Part shown: positions 8,586 to 17,374 of the stretch, one piece after another
How positions within the stretch are numbered: the first letter of the stretch is position 1
Layout of the letters: the number at the start of each line of letters is the position of its first letter
DNA from: Rugamonas rubra
GTDB lineage: Bacteria > Pseudomonadota > Gammaproteobacteria > Burkholderiales > Burkholderiaceae_D
Assembly: GCF_900114705.1 (NCBI RefSeq)
Contig: NZ_FOTW01000034.1
Coordinates: 1 to 57,425 of the forward strand
DNA: 57,425 bases
Direction of reading: 5' to 3'
Made by a program: the position numbers and the translations under genes
Notes under the pieces: generated by a model
The model's input: the letters and a program-made list of their open reading frames with translations, nothing else
Database searches by the model: none
Told to the model about the DNA's origin: nothing

Positions 8586-8614
8586 TTGATGCGGTGTAAT
8601 CGATAGGCTACACT
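8586..8614 (+). promoter_or_regulatory. Promoter with inverted-repeat operator of the toxin-antitoxin operon
   Basis: TTGATG (8586-8591) and TACACT (8609-8614) are 17 bases apart. GTGTA (8594-8598) and TACAC (8609-8613) form an inverted repeat that covers the spacer and the -10 element, the place expected for autorepression by the antitoxin complex. Confidence 0.55.
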
Positions 8615-8653
8615 TATCAGGCATAGTTGCCTGGTTCTGCAGGAGGGTGAACT

Positions 8654-8953
8654 ATGTATGAAATAGTCAAAGACCCAAAATTCGACGAGTTCTTCAACGG
8701 TCTCACGGATGAGAAAACGAAAGCCAAGATTACGGCAAGTATCTTCAGGTTAGGGCTGGGAAATCCGGGGAAGTCCGAGCCAGTTGGTCAAGGCGTACAT
8801 GAACTGAAAATTGATTATGGCCCAGGGTGGCGCGTCTACTACCTGAAGATCGGCAAGCAGATCGTTGTCTTGCTCGGCGGGGGAACAAAGAACGGGCAGC
8901 AAAAAGACATTGATGCGGCCAAGGAACGGGCAAGAACATACCGGAAAACGTAG
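8654..8953 (+). CDS. RelE/HigB-type toxin of a type II toxin-antitoxin pair
   Basis: A 99-residue protein of the 'addiction module killer' branch of the RelE superfamily. The core GVHELKIDYGPGWRVYYLKIG followed by a beta-strand VVLLGGGTKNGQQKDI and the helix AAKERARTYRK is characteristic of the family. Such toxins are ribosome-dependent or free mRNA interferases. AGGAGG lies eight bases before ATG 8654. The antitoxin gene follows 50 bases later with its own strong ribosome site, so toxin precedes antitoxin as in higBA operons. Base composition is lower in GC than flanking genes. Confidence 0.88.
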   Translation: MYEIVKDPKFDEFFNGLTDEKTKAKITASIFRLGLGNPGKSEPVGQGVHELKIDYGPGWRVYYLKIGKQIVVLLGGGTKNGQQKDIDAAKERARTYRKT

Positions 8954-9003
8954 CCAAATGGCTGGCTTGCCGCATCACAGCTTGGAAAGTCCAGGAGGAC
9001 AGT

Positions 9004-9381
9004 ATGGAAACGGCAGAAAACCCAGTTGCAAATGATCAATTTGACATCGAGAGAATAAAAGCTCTTCCCAAATACGAGGCGGCCGATTACTTGCGCACCG
9101 AGGAAGCTCTGGTGGCGTTCATCAACGAGTTCCTTGCCGACTCTGACGCGACCATGTTTGCGGAAGCGATACTGGTTGCTTGCAAGGCGAAGGGCATGAC
9201 AGAGGTTGCAAGCAAGGCCGGCATAGCTCGCGAATCGCTGTACAAAGCACTACGGCCACAGAGTCAACCCAGGTTTGACACCATCTTAAAAGTGTTGCAC
9301 GCGATCGGGCTCAGACTGGTTGTTCAGCCAATTTGTGCTGAGAGTAGCGATCGATCCCTCGGCAATGGCACAACTTCTTAA
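9004..9381 (+). CDS. HigA-type HTH antitoxin
   Basis: A 125-residue protein of the 'addiction module antidote protein' family. The segment KYEAADYLRTEEALVAFINE leads into a Cro/C1-type helix-turn-helix, MTEVASKAGIARESLYKALR, with SQPRFDTILKVLHAIGLRL closing the domain. It should bind and neutralise the upstream toxin and repress the 8586-8614 promoter. AGGAGG sits seven bases upstream of ATG 9004. The last 15 residues look like a low-complexity tail. Confidence 0.88.
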   Translation: METAENPVANDQFDIERIKALPKYEAADYLRTEEALVAFINEFLADSDATMFAEAILVACKAKGMTEVASKAGIARESLYKALRPQSQPRFDTILKVLHAIGLRLVVQPICAESSDRSLGNGTTS

Positions 9382-9480
9382 ATGCCAGGATGCGTGGGAT
9401 GACATGCTTGGTCGCCGCCCAGTGGCGCGCGAGCGGCGTTGCATCTTATCGGCATGCTGTCGCGGCGCAAGCCAGCGCCG

Positions 9481-9630
9481 TTAAAACCACGGTTCGCCGT
9501 AGCCCGGGTCGTTGGCGACGATGCGGTAGTCCTTCAGCCAGGCCTTGAGTTTCTTGCGGTCGCTGAAGGTGTCGAGGCCGGCCTCGACTGCGTTCCATAG
9601 GCATAAAGCAAAATGAAATCGCTCCTTATT
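9481..9630 (-). pseudogene. C-terminal remnant of an unidentified protein
   Basis: On the minus strand an open stretch of 49 codons without a start ends ...KKLKAWLKDYRIVANDPGYG EPWF-stop. Its composition is protein-like, but an in-frame stop precedes it and no full-length gene is present. I cannot name the parent. The rest of the gap 9382-9702 shows nothing else. Confidence 0.3.
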
Positions 9631-9702
9631 TTAACTTCGCCGGCAAAATAAAATAGCGCTGCTCGTTATTTCGGTTTCCATCATTACGTCGGTTCAAGAA
9701 GG

Positions 9703-10104
9703 TCAGGAGGCTCTGACCTCGTCGAGCAGATTGGGGTGACGATCCAGCAGCTTGAACAACTTGACCAAGGCCAGCGGCGGCTTGGTCTTGCCGTTTTCGT
9801 AGCGCGAGAACGCGTTGATCCCACCGCCGAATATTTCGGCGGCTTCACGCTGGTCAAGACCGAGCTTCTTGCGCACGTCGGTGATAAAGCCGGGATCGAC
9901 AATGGCCGCATTCACCTGCTTGGAGAAGGCCTGCATTTCACACATGATGCGGTTCGATTCCGCCGCATCCAAGATGGACTCGGCGCAGGCCGGGCAAAAT
10001 TCGCCCGCCACGGCGGCGATGACGGTGCTGTCACCCTTGTAGGTGTAGGGAATGTCGCGGGTGTCGTGGATCAGTTCGGCCGCGCCGCAGACAGGACATT
10101 TCAT
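9703..10104 (-). CDS. mqsA: MqsA-type antitoxin, no adjacent toxin
   Basis: A 133-residue MqsA-family antitoxin. The N-terminus has a zinc site, CPVC (residues 3-6) and CPAC (near 37), with the family signature RDIPYTYKGDSTV between. The C-terminal half is an HTH_XRE DNA-binding domain, VRKKLGLDQREAAEIFGGG followed by NAFSRYENGKTKPP, nearly identical in pattern to E. coli MqsA. The start is set at 10104 because AAGGAG lies eight bases upstream; the ATG two codons earlier is too close. An mqsR toxin gene would normally lie directly upstream, but that space (10105-10496) has no complete gene. The open frame does run 5' in register, ending KVTVVDGMPIV, which might be a residue of an MqsR C-terminus; that is weak. 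Confidence 0.88.
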   Translation of the reverse strand: MKCPVCGAAELIHDTRDIPYTYKGDSTVIAAVAGEFCPACAESILDAAESNRIMCEMQAFSKQVNAAIVDPGFITDVRKKLGLDQREAAEIFGGGINAFSRYENGKTKPPLALVKLFKLLDRHPNLLDEVRAS

Positions 10105-10237
10105 GTTCATCGCTCCTTGAAGGACAATCGGCATGCCATCGACGACCGTCACCTTCGCGGTTATCCGCGCGGGCATGCGCACACTATAGCCTTCTTGCCT
10201 ACCCGCCGCCCCGCTACTAAAATTAAACTGAAAAATT

Positions 10238-10274
10238 TAATTAAGGCCAATGCCTAGTTAAGCTGCCTTAATTA
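10238..10274. promoter_or_regulatory. Inverted repeat, probable MqsA operator region
   Basis: TAATTAAGGC (10238-10247) and GCCTTAATTA (10265-10274) are perfect inverted 10-mers 17 bases apart, with a further GCCTAGTTAA half-like site between. They lie 134 bases upstream of mqsA and 223 bases before jetA, in the AT-rich centre of an otherwise GC-rich gap. MqsA proteins are known to bind short palindromes upstream of their own gene. Confidence 0.5.
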
Positions 10275-10496
10275 GCGTGGCAGCTGACTTAGGGGAGCAT
10301 CCCGTCCCGTTCGTGACGCGCTGATTGCGGCCACGGCGATCGTACATGGCATGACCGTCGCAACGAGAAATGTCGCCGATTTCACACCAACAGGTGTTCG
10401 CCTCCTCAATCCCTGGACGGGAGAATATTTCAATACCTAGCTGCCAACCCGGCAAGCTTGCCCGCCCCGCCACACAATCTGCCTTAGAATGGCGGC

Positions 10497-11957
10497 ATGA
10501 AAGCCGACAAAGCCCTCGCCGTCTACCGCCGCATGCGCGGGCAGCCCTTGTGGCGCCTGCTCGCCTCGGGCAACGGGCCGACCGTGCTGGGCCTGCTGCA
10601 AACCCATCTGTACGACCACGAGCGCAGCCTGCCGGCGTCGATCCTGCACGAGCGCATCGAGCGCGAGCTGGAGCGCCTGCGCAACCTGGGCGAGGACTGG
10701 GGGCCGACGGCGCAGACCTACGTCGCCGGCTGGCTGGCCGAGGGCTATCTGGAGCGCCGCTTCCCGGCCGGCGCGGCCGAGGAGGAGTACGAGCTGTCGA
10801 GCGCCACCATCGAGGCGATCCGCTTCATCTCCGGCCTGGTCAAGCCGCACGCCTCGGCCACGGAGAGCCGCCTGGGCCTGGTGATCGACGCGCTGGCCCG
10901 CCTGTCCGACGACACCGACAGCGACAAGGCGCGCCGCGTCGCCCGCCTGCGCGCCGAGCAGGAGCGCATCGAGCGCGACATCGCCGCCATCGAGCAGGGC
11001 GTGCTGCAAATCCTGCCGGAGGCGGCGGCGCTGGAGCGCACGCGCGAGGTGATCAAGCTGGCCGACGACCTGGCCGGCGACTTCCGCCGCGTGCGCGACC
11101 AGTTCGAGCAGCTCAACCGCGAGCTGCGCGAGCGCATCATGGAGAACGACGGCAACCGCGGCCAGGTGCTCGACTCGCTGTTCGCCGGCATCGACCTGAT
11201 CACCGAGAGCGACGCCGGGCGCACCTTCGCCGCCTTCTGGCGCCTGCTGACGGACCCGGAGCAGTCGGCCACGCTGGAGCAGGCGCTGGACCAGTTGATG
11301 TCGCGCGACTTCGTCGCCGGCCTGGAGTCGCAGGAGCGGCGCTTTTTGCTGCGGCTGACGCGCACCCTGCTGGAACAGGGCGGCATGGTGCACGACGTGC
11401 TGCAGTCCTTCGCGCGCAGCCTGAAGAACTTCGTGCAGAGCCGCGAGTTCCAGGAGCAGCGCCGGCTGAACCAGCTGCTGCGCCAGGCGCAGCTGGCGGC
11501 GCTGGCGCTCAAGGACGAGGTCAAGACCACCGACACGCTGGCCTTCACGCTCACGCTCACCAGCAGCAAGCTGGCCTCGCTGTCGCAGTGGCTGCTGCAC
11601 GACCCCACGCTGCAGGCGCTGCCGGGCAAAATGCGCGACGGCGAGGCGGCGCCGATCGACCTGGAGTCGGTCGGCGAGCTGGTGGCGCAGTCGGAGATCG
11701 ACTTCCGCAGCCTGAAGGCGGACGTGCGCGCCGTGCTGGCGCTGCGCTCGCAGGCCTCGGTGGGCGACGTGCTGCTGGCCCACCCGGCGGCGCAGGGCCT
11801 GGGCAGCGTGCTCGGCCTGCTGGCCCTGGCCAGCCGCCACGGCGTGGCGGCGGCGGCGCAGGAGACCGTCAGCTGGACCGGCGGCGACGAGCAGCGCCGC
11901 AGCGCCCGCATCCCCACCATCTACTTTGTCAAGGAACGCGCCGATGAACTGGTCTGA
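10497..11957 (+). CDS. jetA: Wadjet defence protein JetA (DUF3375)
   Basis: A 486-residue DUF3375 protein, the MukF/kleisin-like subunit of Wadjet, an SMC-type complex that recognises and cleaves plasmids. It opens KALAVYRRMRGQPLWRLLAS and is largely helical with long coiled segments (about residues 130-230). It is the first gene of a four-gene operon in the order jetA-jetB-jetC-jetD, which fits type I Wadjet. Its stop overlaps the jetB start by 14 bases, indicating translational coupling. Start ATG 10497 has no strong ribosome site. Codon use is high-GC like the host. Confidence 0.93.
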   Translation: MKADKALAVYRRMRGQPLWRLLASGNGPTVLGLLQTHLYDHERSLPASILHERIERELERLRNLGEDWGPTAQTYVAGWLAEGYLERRFPAGAAEEEYELSSATIEAIRFISGLVKPHASATESRLGLVIDALARLSDDTDSDKARRVARLRAEQERIERDIAAIEQGVLQILPEAAALERTREVIKLADDLAGDFRRVRDQFEQLNRELRERIMENDGNRGQVLDSLFAGIDLITESDAGRTFAAFWRLLTDPEQSATLEQALDQLMSRDFVAGLESQERRFLLRLTRTLLEQGGMVHDVLQSFARSLKNFVQSREFQEQRRLNQLLRQAQLAALALKDEVKTTDTLAFTLTLTSSKLASLSQWLLHDPTLQALPGKMRDGEAAPIDLESVGELVAQSEIDFRSLKADVRAVLALRSQASVGDVLLAHPAAQGLGSVLGLLALASRHGVAAAAQETVSWTGGDEQRRSARIPTIYFVKERADELV

Positions 11958-12672
11958 ACCACAACACGAGACCGACACCCCGGCCGTCCCCGAGGTATCC
12001 ACCGTCGCCAGCGAAGCCGGCGAGGGCGCGCCGCCGGCCACGGCGCTGTTCAACGGCGACAGCGGCGAGCTGCCGCTCGACACGCGCCGCGCGCTGGTGC
12101 AGCTGCTGTCTGGCCCCGCGCTGGACGGCCGCCGCCACGCCAAGCTGTGGCCCATCCTGTTGCGCGACGAGGTGACGGTGCGGCGCCGCCTGGCCGAGCT
12201 GTTCCTCGAGCTGGTGATCGACCGCGACATGCAGGTCGCCTTCACCCGCCAGGCCGACACCGGCGACCTGGAGGTGCCGCTGCTGCTGCGCCGCGCCCAG
12301 CTGACCTTCATCGACTCGATCCTGCTGCTCTACCTGCGCCAGCGCCTGACCCAGGCCGACGCGCAGGGCGAGCGCGCCGTGGTCGACCTGAGCGAGATCG
12401 TCGACAACCTCACGCTGTACGAGCGTGCCGCCAGCACCGACCGGGCCGGCTTCACCAAGCGGGTCAACGCCTCGGTGGAGAAGATCAAGAAGCACAACAT
12501 CCTGCAAAAGATCCGCGCCAGCGACGACCGCTTCGAGATCTCGCCCACCCTCAAGCTGCTGTTCTCGGCCGAGGAAATCCAAACGCTCACCGGGCTGTAC
12601 CAGCGCATGGCGGCGGGCGACCCGGCCGCACTGGGCAAGCAGCCCACGCCCGACGAGGAGGACGAGCAATGA
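11944..12672 (+). CDS. jetB: Wadjet defence protein JetB (DUF4194)
   Basis: A 242-residue DUF4194 protein, equivalent to the MukE-type winged-helix subunit that joins kleisin JetA to the JetC ATPase. The central region carries LWPILLRDEVTVRRRLAELF and a late winged-helix-like segment FTKRVNASVEKIKKHNIL. The first 45 residues are low-complexity and probably disordered. ATG 11944 is preferred to the TTG at 11926 because AAGGAA precedes it at normal spacing. It overlaps both neighbours (jetA by 14 bases, jetC by 4). Confidence 0.93.
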   Translation: MNWSEPQHETDTPAVPEVSTVASEAGEGAPPATALFNGDSGELPLDTRRALVQLLSGPALDGRRHAKLWPILLRDEVTVRRRLAELFLELVIDRDMQVAFTRQADTGDLEVPLLLRRAQLTFIDSILLLYLRQRLTQADAQGERAVVDLSEIVDNLTLYERAASTDRAGFTKRVNASVEKIKKHNILQKIRASDDRFEISPTLKLLFSAEEIQTLTGLYQRMAAGDPAALGKQPTPDEEDEQ

Positions 12673-15600
12673 CGCCGGCCGCAGCGACATCGGCGCCAGC
12701 GCCGGCCGCGCCCTTCTCGCGCGAGCAGTTCCGCATGGCGCGGCTGCAGGTGTACAACTGGGGCACCTTCGGCGAATTGCACGAGGTGCCGATCAGCGAG
12801 CGCGGCTTCCTCATCGTCGGCCGCTCCGGCGCCGGCAAGTCGACGCTGCTGGACGCCTTTTCGGCGCTGCTGGTGCCGCCGCGCTGGGTCGACTTCAACG
12901 CCGCCGCGCGCGAGGCCGACCGCGCCGGCCGCGACCGCAACCTGATCAGCTACGTGCGCGGCGCCTGGGCGGCGCAGAGCGACGCCAACTCCGGCGAGTA
13001 CACCACGCGCTATCTGCGCAGCGGCACCACCTGGTCGGCGCTGGCGCTCAACTACCAGAACGCGCTGGGCCAGCAGGTGACGCTGGTGCAGCTGTTCTGG
13101 CTGCGCGGCAGCGCCAACGGCAACACCGACGTCAAGCGCTACTTCCTGATCTTCGAACGCGCCTTCGACCTGCGCGAGCTGAGCGAATTCGGCGACAGCA
13201 ATTTCGACGTGCGCAAGCTCAAGCAGACCTTCCCCGAGGCCCACGCGCGCGACGAGTTCCGGCCCTACTGCGAGCGCTTCTGCCGCCTGCTCGGCATCGA
13301 CAGCGAGATGGCGCTGCGCCTGCTGCACAAGACCCAGTCGGCCAAGAACCTGGGCGACCTGAACGCCTTCCTGCGCGACTTCATGCTCGACAAGCCGGAG
13401 ACCTTCGCCGTGGCCGACCGCCTGGTCAGCGAGTTCGGCGAGCTCAACGCGGCGCACCAGGCGGTGGTGACGGCGCGCCAGCAGGTGCAGATGCTGGTGC
13501 CGGCGCGCGAGCGCCACCAGCAGATGCAGTCCATCCAGCTGCAGCGCAACGGCCACGAGGAGCTGCGCGCCGGCATGCACAGCTACCGCGAGCGGCGCCG
13601 CATGGCGCTGCTGGAGACGGCCCTGGCCGCCCTCGCCGTCGAGCTGGACGGCCACGCCGGCCAGATGCGCCGCCAGCAGGACACCCTGGACAACCGCGGC
13701 GCCGCGCTACGCGACCTGGAGCACCAGCGCCGCGAGGCCGGCGGCGGCCAGATCGAGCATTGGGAGAACGAGAAGAAGGGCCTGGAGGAGCAGCGCGGCG
13801 AACGCCTGCGCCGGCGCGGCCAGGCGCTGGCCGCCTGCACCGCGCTGGGCTGGACGCTGCCGGCCACGCCGCAGGGCTTCGCCGAGTTGATCGGCCAGGC
13901 CCGCGAGGAACTGGCCCGCTGGAGCGCCGGCGGCCTGGCCGAGGAGCCGCTGCTGCTGCTCGGCCAGGCCCGCGCCGAGGCGGTGGCCGAGCGCGAGGCG
14001 GTGGCGCAGGAGATCGCCTCGCTGCGGCGCCAGCCGTCCAACATCCCGGCGCAGATGATCGCGCTGCGGCGCGACATCGCCGGCGCCATCGGCGTGGCCG
14101 AGGCGGCCCTGCCCTTCGTCGGCGAGCTGCTCGAGGTCAAGGCCGATGAGGCGCCGTGGCGCGGCGCCGCCGAGCGCGTGCTGCACGGCTTCGCCCTGTC
14201 CATCCTGGTCGACGAGGAGCACTACGGCGCGCTGGCCAACCACATCAACGGCGTCAACCTGGGCCGCCGGCTGGTGTACTTCCGTACCGGCCGCGCCGAG
14301 GCGGCCGCCGCGCGGCCGCTGCGCGCCAACTCGCTGGTGCTCAAGCTGAAGGTCAAGGACGGCGCCCACGCCGACTGGCTGCGCGCCGAGCTGCGCCAGC
14401 GCTTCGACTACGACTGCGTCGAATCGATCACCGCCTTCCGCGCCGCCAGCGAGCGCGCGCTCACGCGCGAGGGCCAGATCAAGCACAGCCGCACGCGCCA
14501 CGAGAAGGACGACCGCAGCGCCATCGACGCGCGGCAAAACTGGGTGCTGGGCTTCGACAACCGCGAGAAGCTGGCCCTGTACGAGCAGCAGCAGCGCGAG
14601 CTGCTGGCCCGCGTGGCCGGCTACGACGCCGAGCTGGCGCAGCTGCGCCGGCATATGGCGGAGAGCGGCGCGCGGGCGCTGCAATGCCAGGCGCTGGTCA
14701 ACCTGCAATGGCAGGAGATCGACGTGCAGCCGATGGTGCAGCGCATCGCCGCCATCGACCACCAGCTCAAGGCGGCCCGCGAGGGCAACGCCGAGCTGCG
14801 CCAGATCGACGCCCGCCTGCGCGAGCAGGAGGAGCTGGTGCGCCAAGCCGCGCACGGCTTGAACGAGACCGACGTCGAGCACCGCACCTGCCAGCGCAAG
14901 ATCGACGAGCACCGCGTCCAGTTGACGGCGCTGCGGCAGGACGCCAGCATCGTCGCGCCCACGCCGCACCAGCAGCAGGGGCTCGACGAACGCTACGCCG
15001 CCCTGCCCGACGGCGTCACGCTGCGCACCCTCGACGGCGCCGACCGCGCCGTCAGCAGGGCGCTGGGCGCCGACATCGAGCGCCTGAACCAGGACATCGC
15101 CCAGTGCGAAAAATTCGTCGAGGCCCGCTTCAGCGCCTTCATCAAGGAGTGGAAGGCCGACTCGGACGGGCTGGACGCGGCGCTGGCCTCCGCGCCGGAC
15201 TTCTTCGCCAAGCTGGCGCGCTTGGAGACGGACGGCCTGCCGGCGCACGAGCAGCGCTTCTTCGAGCTGCTGCAAAACCAGAGCAACCAGAACCTGGCGG
15301 CGCTGTCGACCTATCTGAACGACGCGCGCAAGGCCATCCTGGAGCGCATGGAGCTGGTCAACGCCAGCCTGCGCCAGGTGCCGTTCAACCAGAACGCCGG
15401 CCAGAGCACCACGCTGCACATTCTGCCGAGCGACCGCCAGCTGCCCGAGGTGCGCGAGTTCAAGCAGGACATCCAAAAGGCGCTGAGCAACGCCTGGGGC
15501 GAGGAACGCGAGGCGGCCGAGGCACGCTTCGTCGCCCTGCGCGGCCTGGTCAACCGGCTCGGCAGCCAGGAACCGGAGCAGCGCCGCTGGCGCGAGGCGG

Positions 15601-16061
15601 TGCTGGACGTGCGCCTGCACGTCGAGTTCACCGGCAAGGAGATCGACGCCGACGGCAACGAGGTCGAGGTCTACCAGAGCGGCGCCGGCAAGTCCGGCGG
15701 CCAGCGGCAGAAACTGGCCACCACCTGCCTGGCCGCCGCGCTGCGCTACCAGCTGGGCGGCAGCGACCACGGCCTGCCGATGTACGCGCCGGTGGTGCTC
15801 GACGAGGCCTTCGACAAGGCCGACAACGAGTTCACCGCGCTGGCCATGAACATCTTCGCCAACTTCGGCTTCCAGATGATCGTCGCCACGCCGCTCAAGT
15901 CGGTGATGACGCTGGAGCCCTTCATCGGCGGCGCCTGCTTTGTCGACATCCGCGACCGCAAGGTGTCCGGCGTGCTGATGATCGAATACGACGGCGAGCG
16001 CCAGCGTCTGCGCCTGCCCGAGTACGCCCGCCAGGAGGCCGCCCTTGAAGCTGCCGGCTGA
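12669..16061 (+). CDS. jetC: Wadjet SMC-like ATPase JetC
   Basis: A 1130-residue MukB/SMC-like ATPase. Walker A GRSGAGKST is at 51-59, the ABC signature-like GAGKSGGQRQKL near 1005-1016, and Walker B VVLDEAFDKAD with D1045/E1046. Between them are two long coiled-coil arms (rich in Arg, Glu, Gln and Leu) and a hinge near residues 460-620. This is the loop-extruding motor that lets Wadjet sense small circular DNA. The start ATG 12669 overlaps the jetB stop as ATGA. The frame is open for some 500 bases upstream but lies inside jetB, so the longer reading is rejected. All motor motifs are intact. Confidence 0.95.
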   Translation: MTPAAATSAPAPAAPFSREQFRMARLQVYNWGTFGELHEVPISERGFLIVGRSGAGKSTLLDAFSALLVPPRWVDFNAAAREADRAGRDRNLISYVRGAWAAQSDANSGEYTTRYLRSGTTWSALALNYQNALGQQVTLVQLFWLRGSANGNTDVKRYFLIFERAFDLRELSEFGDSNFDVRKLKQTFPEAHARDEFRPYCERFCRLLGIDSEMALRLLHKTQSAKNLGDLNAFLRDFMLDKPETFAVADRLVSEFGELNAAHQAVVTARQQVQMLVPARERHQQMQSIQLQRNGHEELRAGMHSYRERRRMALLETALAALAVELDGHAGQMRRQQDTLDNRGAALRDLEHQRREAGGGQIEHWENEKKGLEEQRGERLRRRGQALAACTALGWTLPATPQGFAELIGQAREELARWSAGGLAEEPLLLLGQARAEAVAEREAVAQEIASLRRQPSNIPAQMIALRRDIAGAIGVAEAALPFVGELLEVKADEAPWRGAAERVLHGFALSILVDEEHYGALANHINGVNLGRRLVYFRTGRAEAAAARPLRANSLVLKLKVKDGAHADWLRAELRQRFDYDCVESITAFRAASERALTREGQIKHSRTRHEKDDRSAIDARQNWVLGFDNREKLALYEQQQRELLARVAGYDAELAQLRRHMAESGARALQCQALVNLQWQEIDVQPMVQRIAAIDHQLKAAREGNAELRQIDARLREQEELVRQAAHGLNETDVEHRTCQRKIDEHRVQLTALRQDASIVAPTPHQQQGLDERYAALPDGVTLRTLDGADRAVSRALGADIERLNQDIAQCEKFVEARFSAFIKEWKADSDGLDAALASAPDFFAKLARLETDGLPAHEQRFFELLQNQSNQNLAALSTYLNDARKAILERMELVNASLRQVPFNQNAGQSTTLHILPSDRQLPEVREFKQDIQKALSNAWGEEREAAEARFVALRGLVNRLGSQEPEQRRWREAVLDVRLHVEFTGKEIDADGNEVEVYQSGAGKSGGQRQKLATTCLAAALRYQLGGSDHGLPMYAPVVLDEAFDKADNEFTALAMNIFANFGFQMIVATPLKSVMTLEPFIGGACFVDIRDRKVSGVLMIEYDGERQRLRLPEYARQEAALEAAG

Positions 16062-17235
16062 CGTCGCCCAGCTGCTGGCCAAGCGCTTCGCCAACCAGCA
16101 CCGCGACTGGCTGGCCGCCACCACGCCGGAGCAGCATTGGCCGCTGCCGATCGCGCTCGGCCTGCCCACCGAGCAGGCCGCGCTGCGCCAGGTGGAGGCG
16201 GTGCGCGCCTGGGCCGAGGCCTGGCGCGCCTGGCGCGGTCCGGGCGAGCTGCGCTGGACCGAGCGGCGTTGGAAGGTGCTCGGCACGCAGCGCCTGCCCG
16301 AGTCGCTGATCCTGCACGAACCGGCGCAGGCCGCCATGTGGAGTGGCGAGCACGAGCGCTGGCAGCGCGCCGCCGCCCGCTTCCAACTGATGACGGCGCG
16401 CTGGCCGGCGCTGGCCGGGCGTCTGCCGCGCCTGTTCGGTGTATTGGCCGACTACGCCGACGCCGACTTTCAGCGCCTGCTCGACCTGCTGGCCTGGCTG
16501 CTGGCCCATCCCAATTCCGGCCTGTATCCGCGCCAGCTGCCGCTGGCCGGCATCGATTCCAAATGGATGGAGCAACGGCGGGGCGTGCTGGTCGACCTGC
16601 TGGCGGCGCTGCGCACAAGCCCGCAGGCACCGGACGGGCCGGACGGGCCGGACCAGGACGCCGGCTTCTACGCGCTGAGCGGCCTGCGGCGGCCGCCGGT
16701 CCAGCTGCGCATGCGCGTGCTGGACGCGCAGCTGCGCGCCCGCCTGGGCGGCCTGGGCGACGTCACCGCGCCGGTGGAGGAGCTGGCGCGGCTGGACCTG
16801 CCGGCGTCGGTGGTGCTGATCGTCGAGAATCTGCAAACCGGCCTGGCGCTGGCCGACCTGCCCGGCACGGTGGCCTTCATGGCGCTCGGCTACGGCGTCG
16901 ACCTGCTGGCCCAGCTGCCCTGGATCGCGCCGGCGCGCTGCCTCTACTGGGGCGACATCGACACCCACGGCTACGCCATCCTGCAGCGCGCCCGCGGCCA
17001 CCTGCCGGGCCTGCGCTCGCTGTTGATGGACCAGGCCACGCTGCTGCGCTGCGCGCCGCTGTGGAGCGACGAGAAGGTGCAGCACGGCGCGGCCGAGCTG
17101 GCCGCGCTCACGGCGGAGGAAGGCCTGGTGTATCGCGGCCTGAAGCAGCAGCAGTGGCGTCCCAACCTGCGCCTGGAGCAGGAGCGCATCGACTGGGACT
17201 TCGCCTGGTCGGTGCTGTTACGCGCAGTCGGATAG
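16045..17235 (+). CDS. jetD: Wadjet nuclease JetD (DUF3322/DUF2220, Toprim-like)
   Basis: A 396-residue protein with an N-terminal DUF3322-type region and a C-terminal DUF2220 Toprim-like nuclease domain. Candidate metal-binding acids are Glu261 (VLIVEN) and the D-x-D of WGDIDTHG (D304, D306). In Wadjet, JetD makes the DNA break in the trapped plasmid. The start is TTG 16045, with AGGAGG just upstream inside jetC, giving a 17-base overlap. It is the last gene of the operon, followed by a dispersed palindrome rather than a T-tract terminator. Confidence 0.93.
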   Translation: MKLPADVAQLLAKRFANQHRDWLAATTPEQHWPLPIALGLPTEQAALRQVEAVRAWAEAWRAWRGPGELRWTERRWKVLGTQRLPESLILHEPAQAAMWSGEHERWQRAAARFQLMTARWPALAGRLPRLFGVLADYADADFQRLLDLLAWLLAHPNSGLYPRQLPLAGIDSKWMEQRRGVLVDLLAALRTSPQAPDGPDGPDQDAGFYALSGLRRPPVQLRMRVLDAQLRARLGGLGDVTAPVEELARLDLPASVVLIVENLQTGLALADLPGTVAFMALGYGVDLLAQLPWIAPARCLYWGDIDTHGYAILQRARGHLPGLRSLLMDQATLLRCAPLWSDEKVQHGAAELAALTAEEGLVYRGLKQQQWRPNLRLEQERIDWDFAWSVLLRAVG

Positions 17236-17293
17236 ACGCAAGGCTTAGGCCGGCATCCCCCTCATCCGCCAAGCCCCCCAACCCGGGACATAG

Positions 17294-17356
17294 AAGCCGG
17301 GGTCTGACCCCGTACGGGGTCAGACCCCTTCGCTTGCGGGGTAAGGCCGGCATCCC
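17294..17356. repeat. Dispersed palindromic repeat, copy 1
   Basis: A perfect 30-base palindrome at 17299-17328 (arm GGGGTCTGACCCCG) sits in a conserved frame GAAGCC...GCGGGGTAAGGCCGGCATCCC. It recurs almost unchanged at 28364-28426. It lies between the convergent jetD and M48 genes and could act as a bidirectional terminator. Confidence 0.75.
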
Positions 17357-17374
17357 TCAGCCCAGTGAAGAACC

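Noticed and set aside
12147..12668. Upstream extension of jetC
   Set aside because: The frame is open but lies wholly inside jetB. The ATGA overlap at 12669 and the normal N-terminus of the family fix the start there.
13707..16337. Long antisense frame opposite jetC and jetD
   Set aside because: A shadow of high-GC codon use; the product has no recognisable domain and the sense genes are clear.
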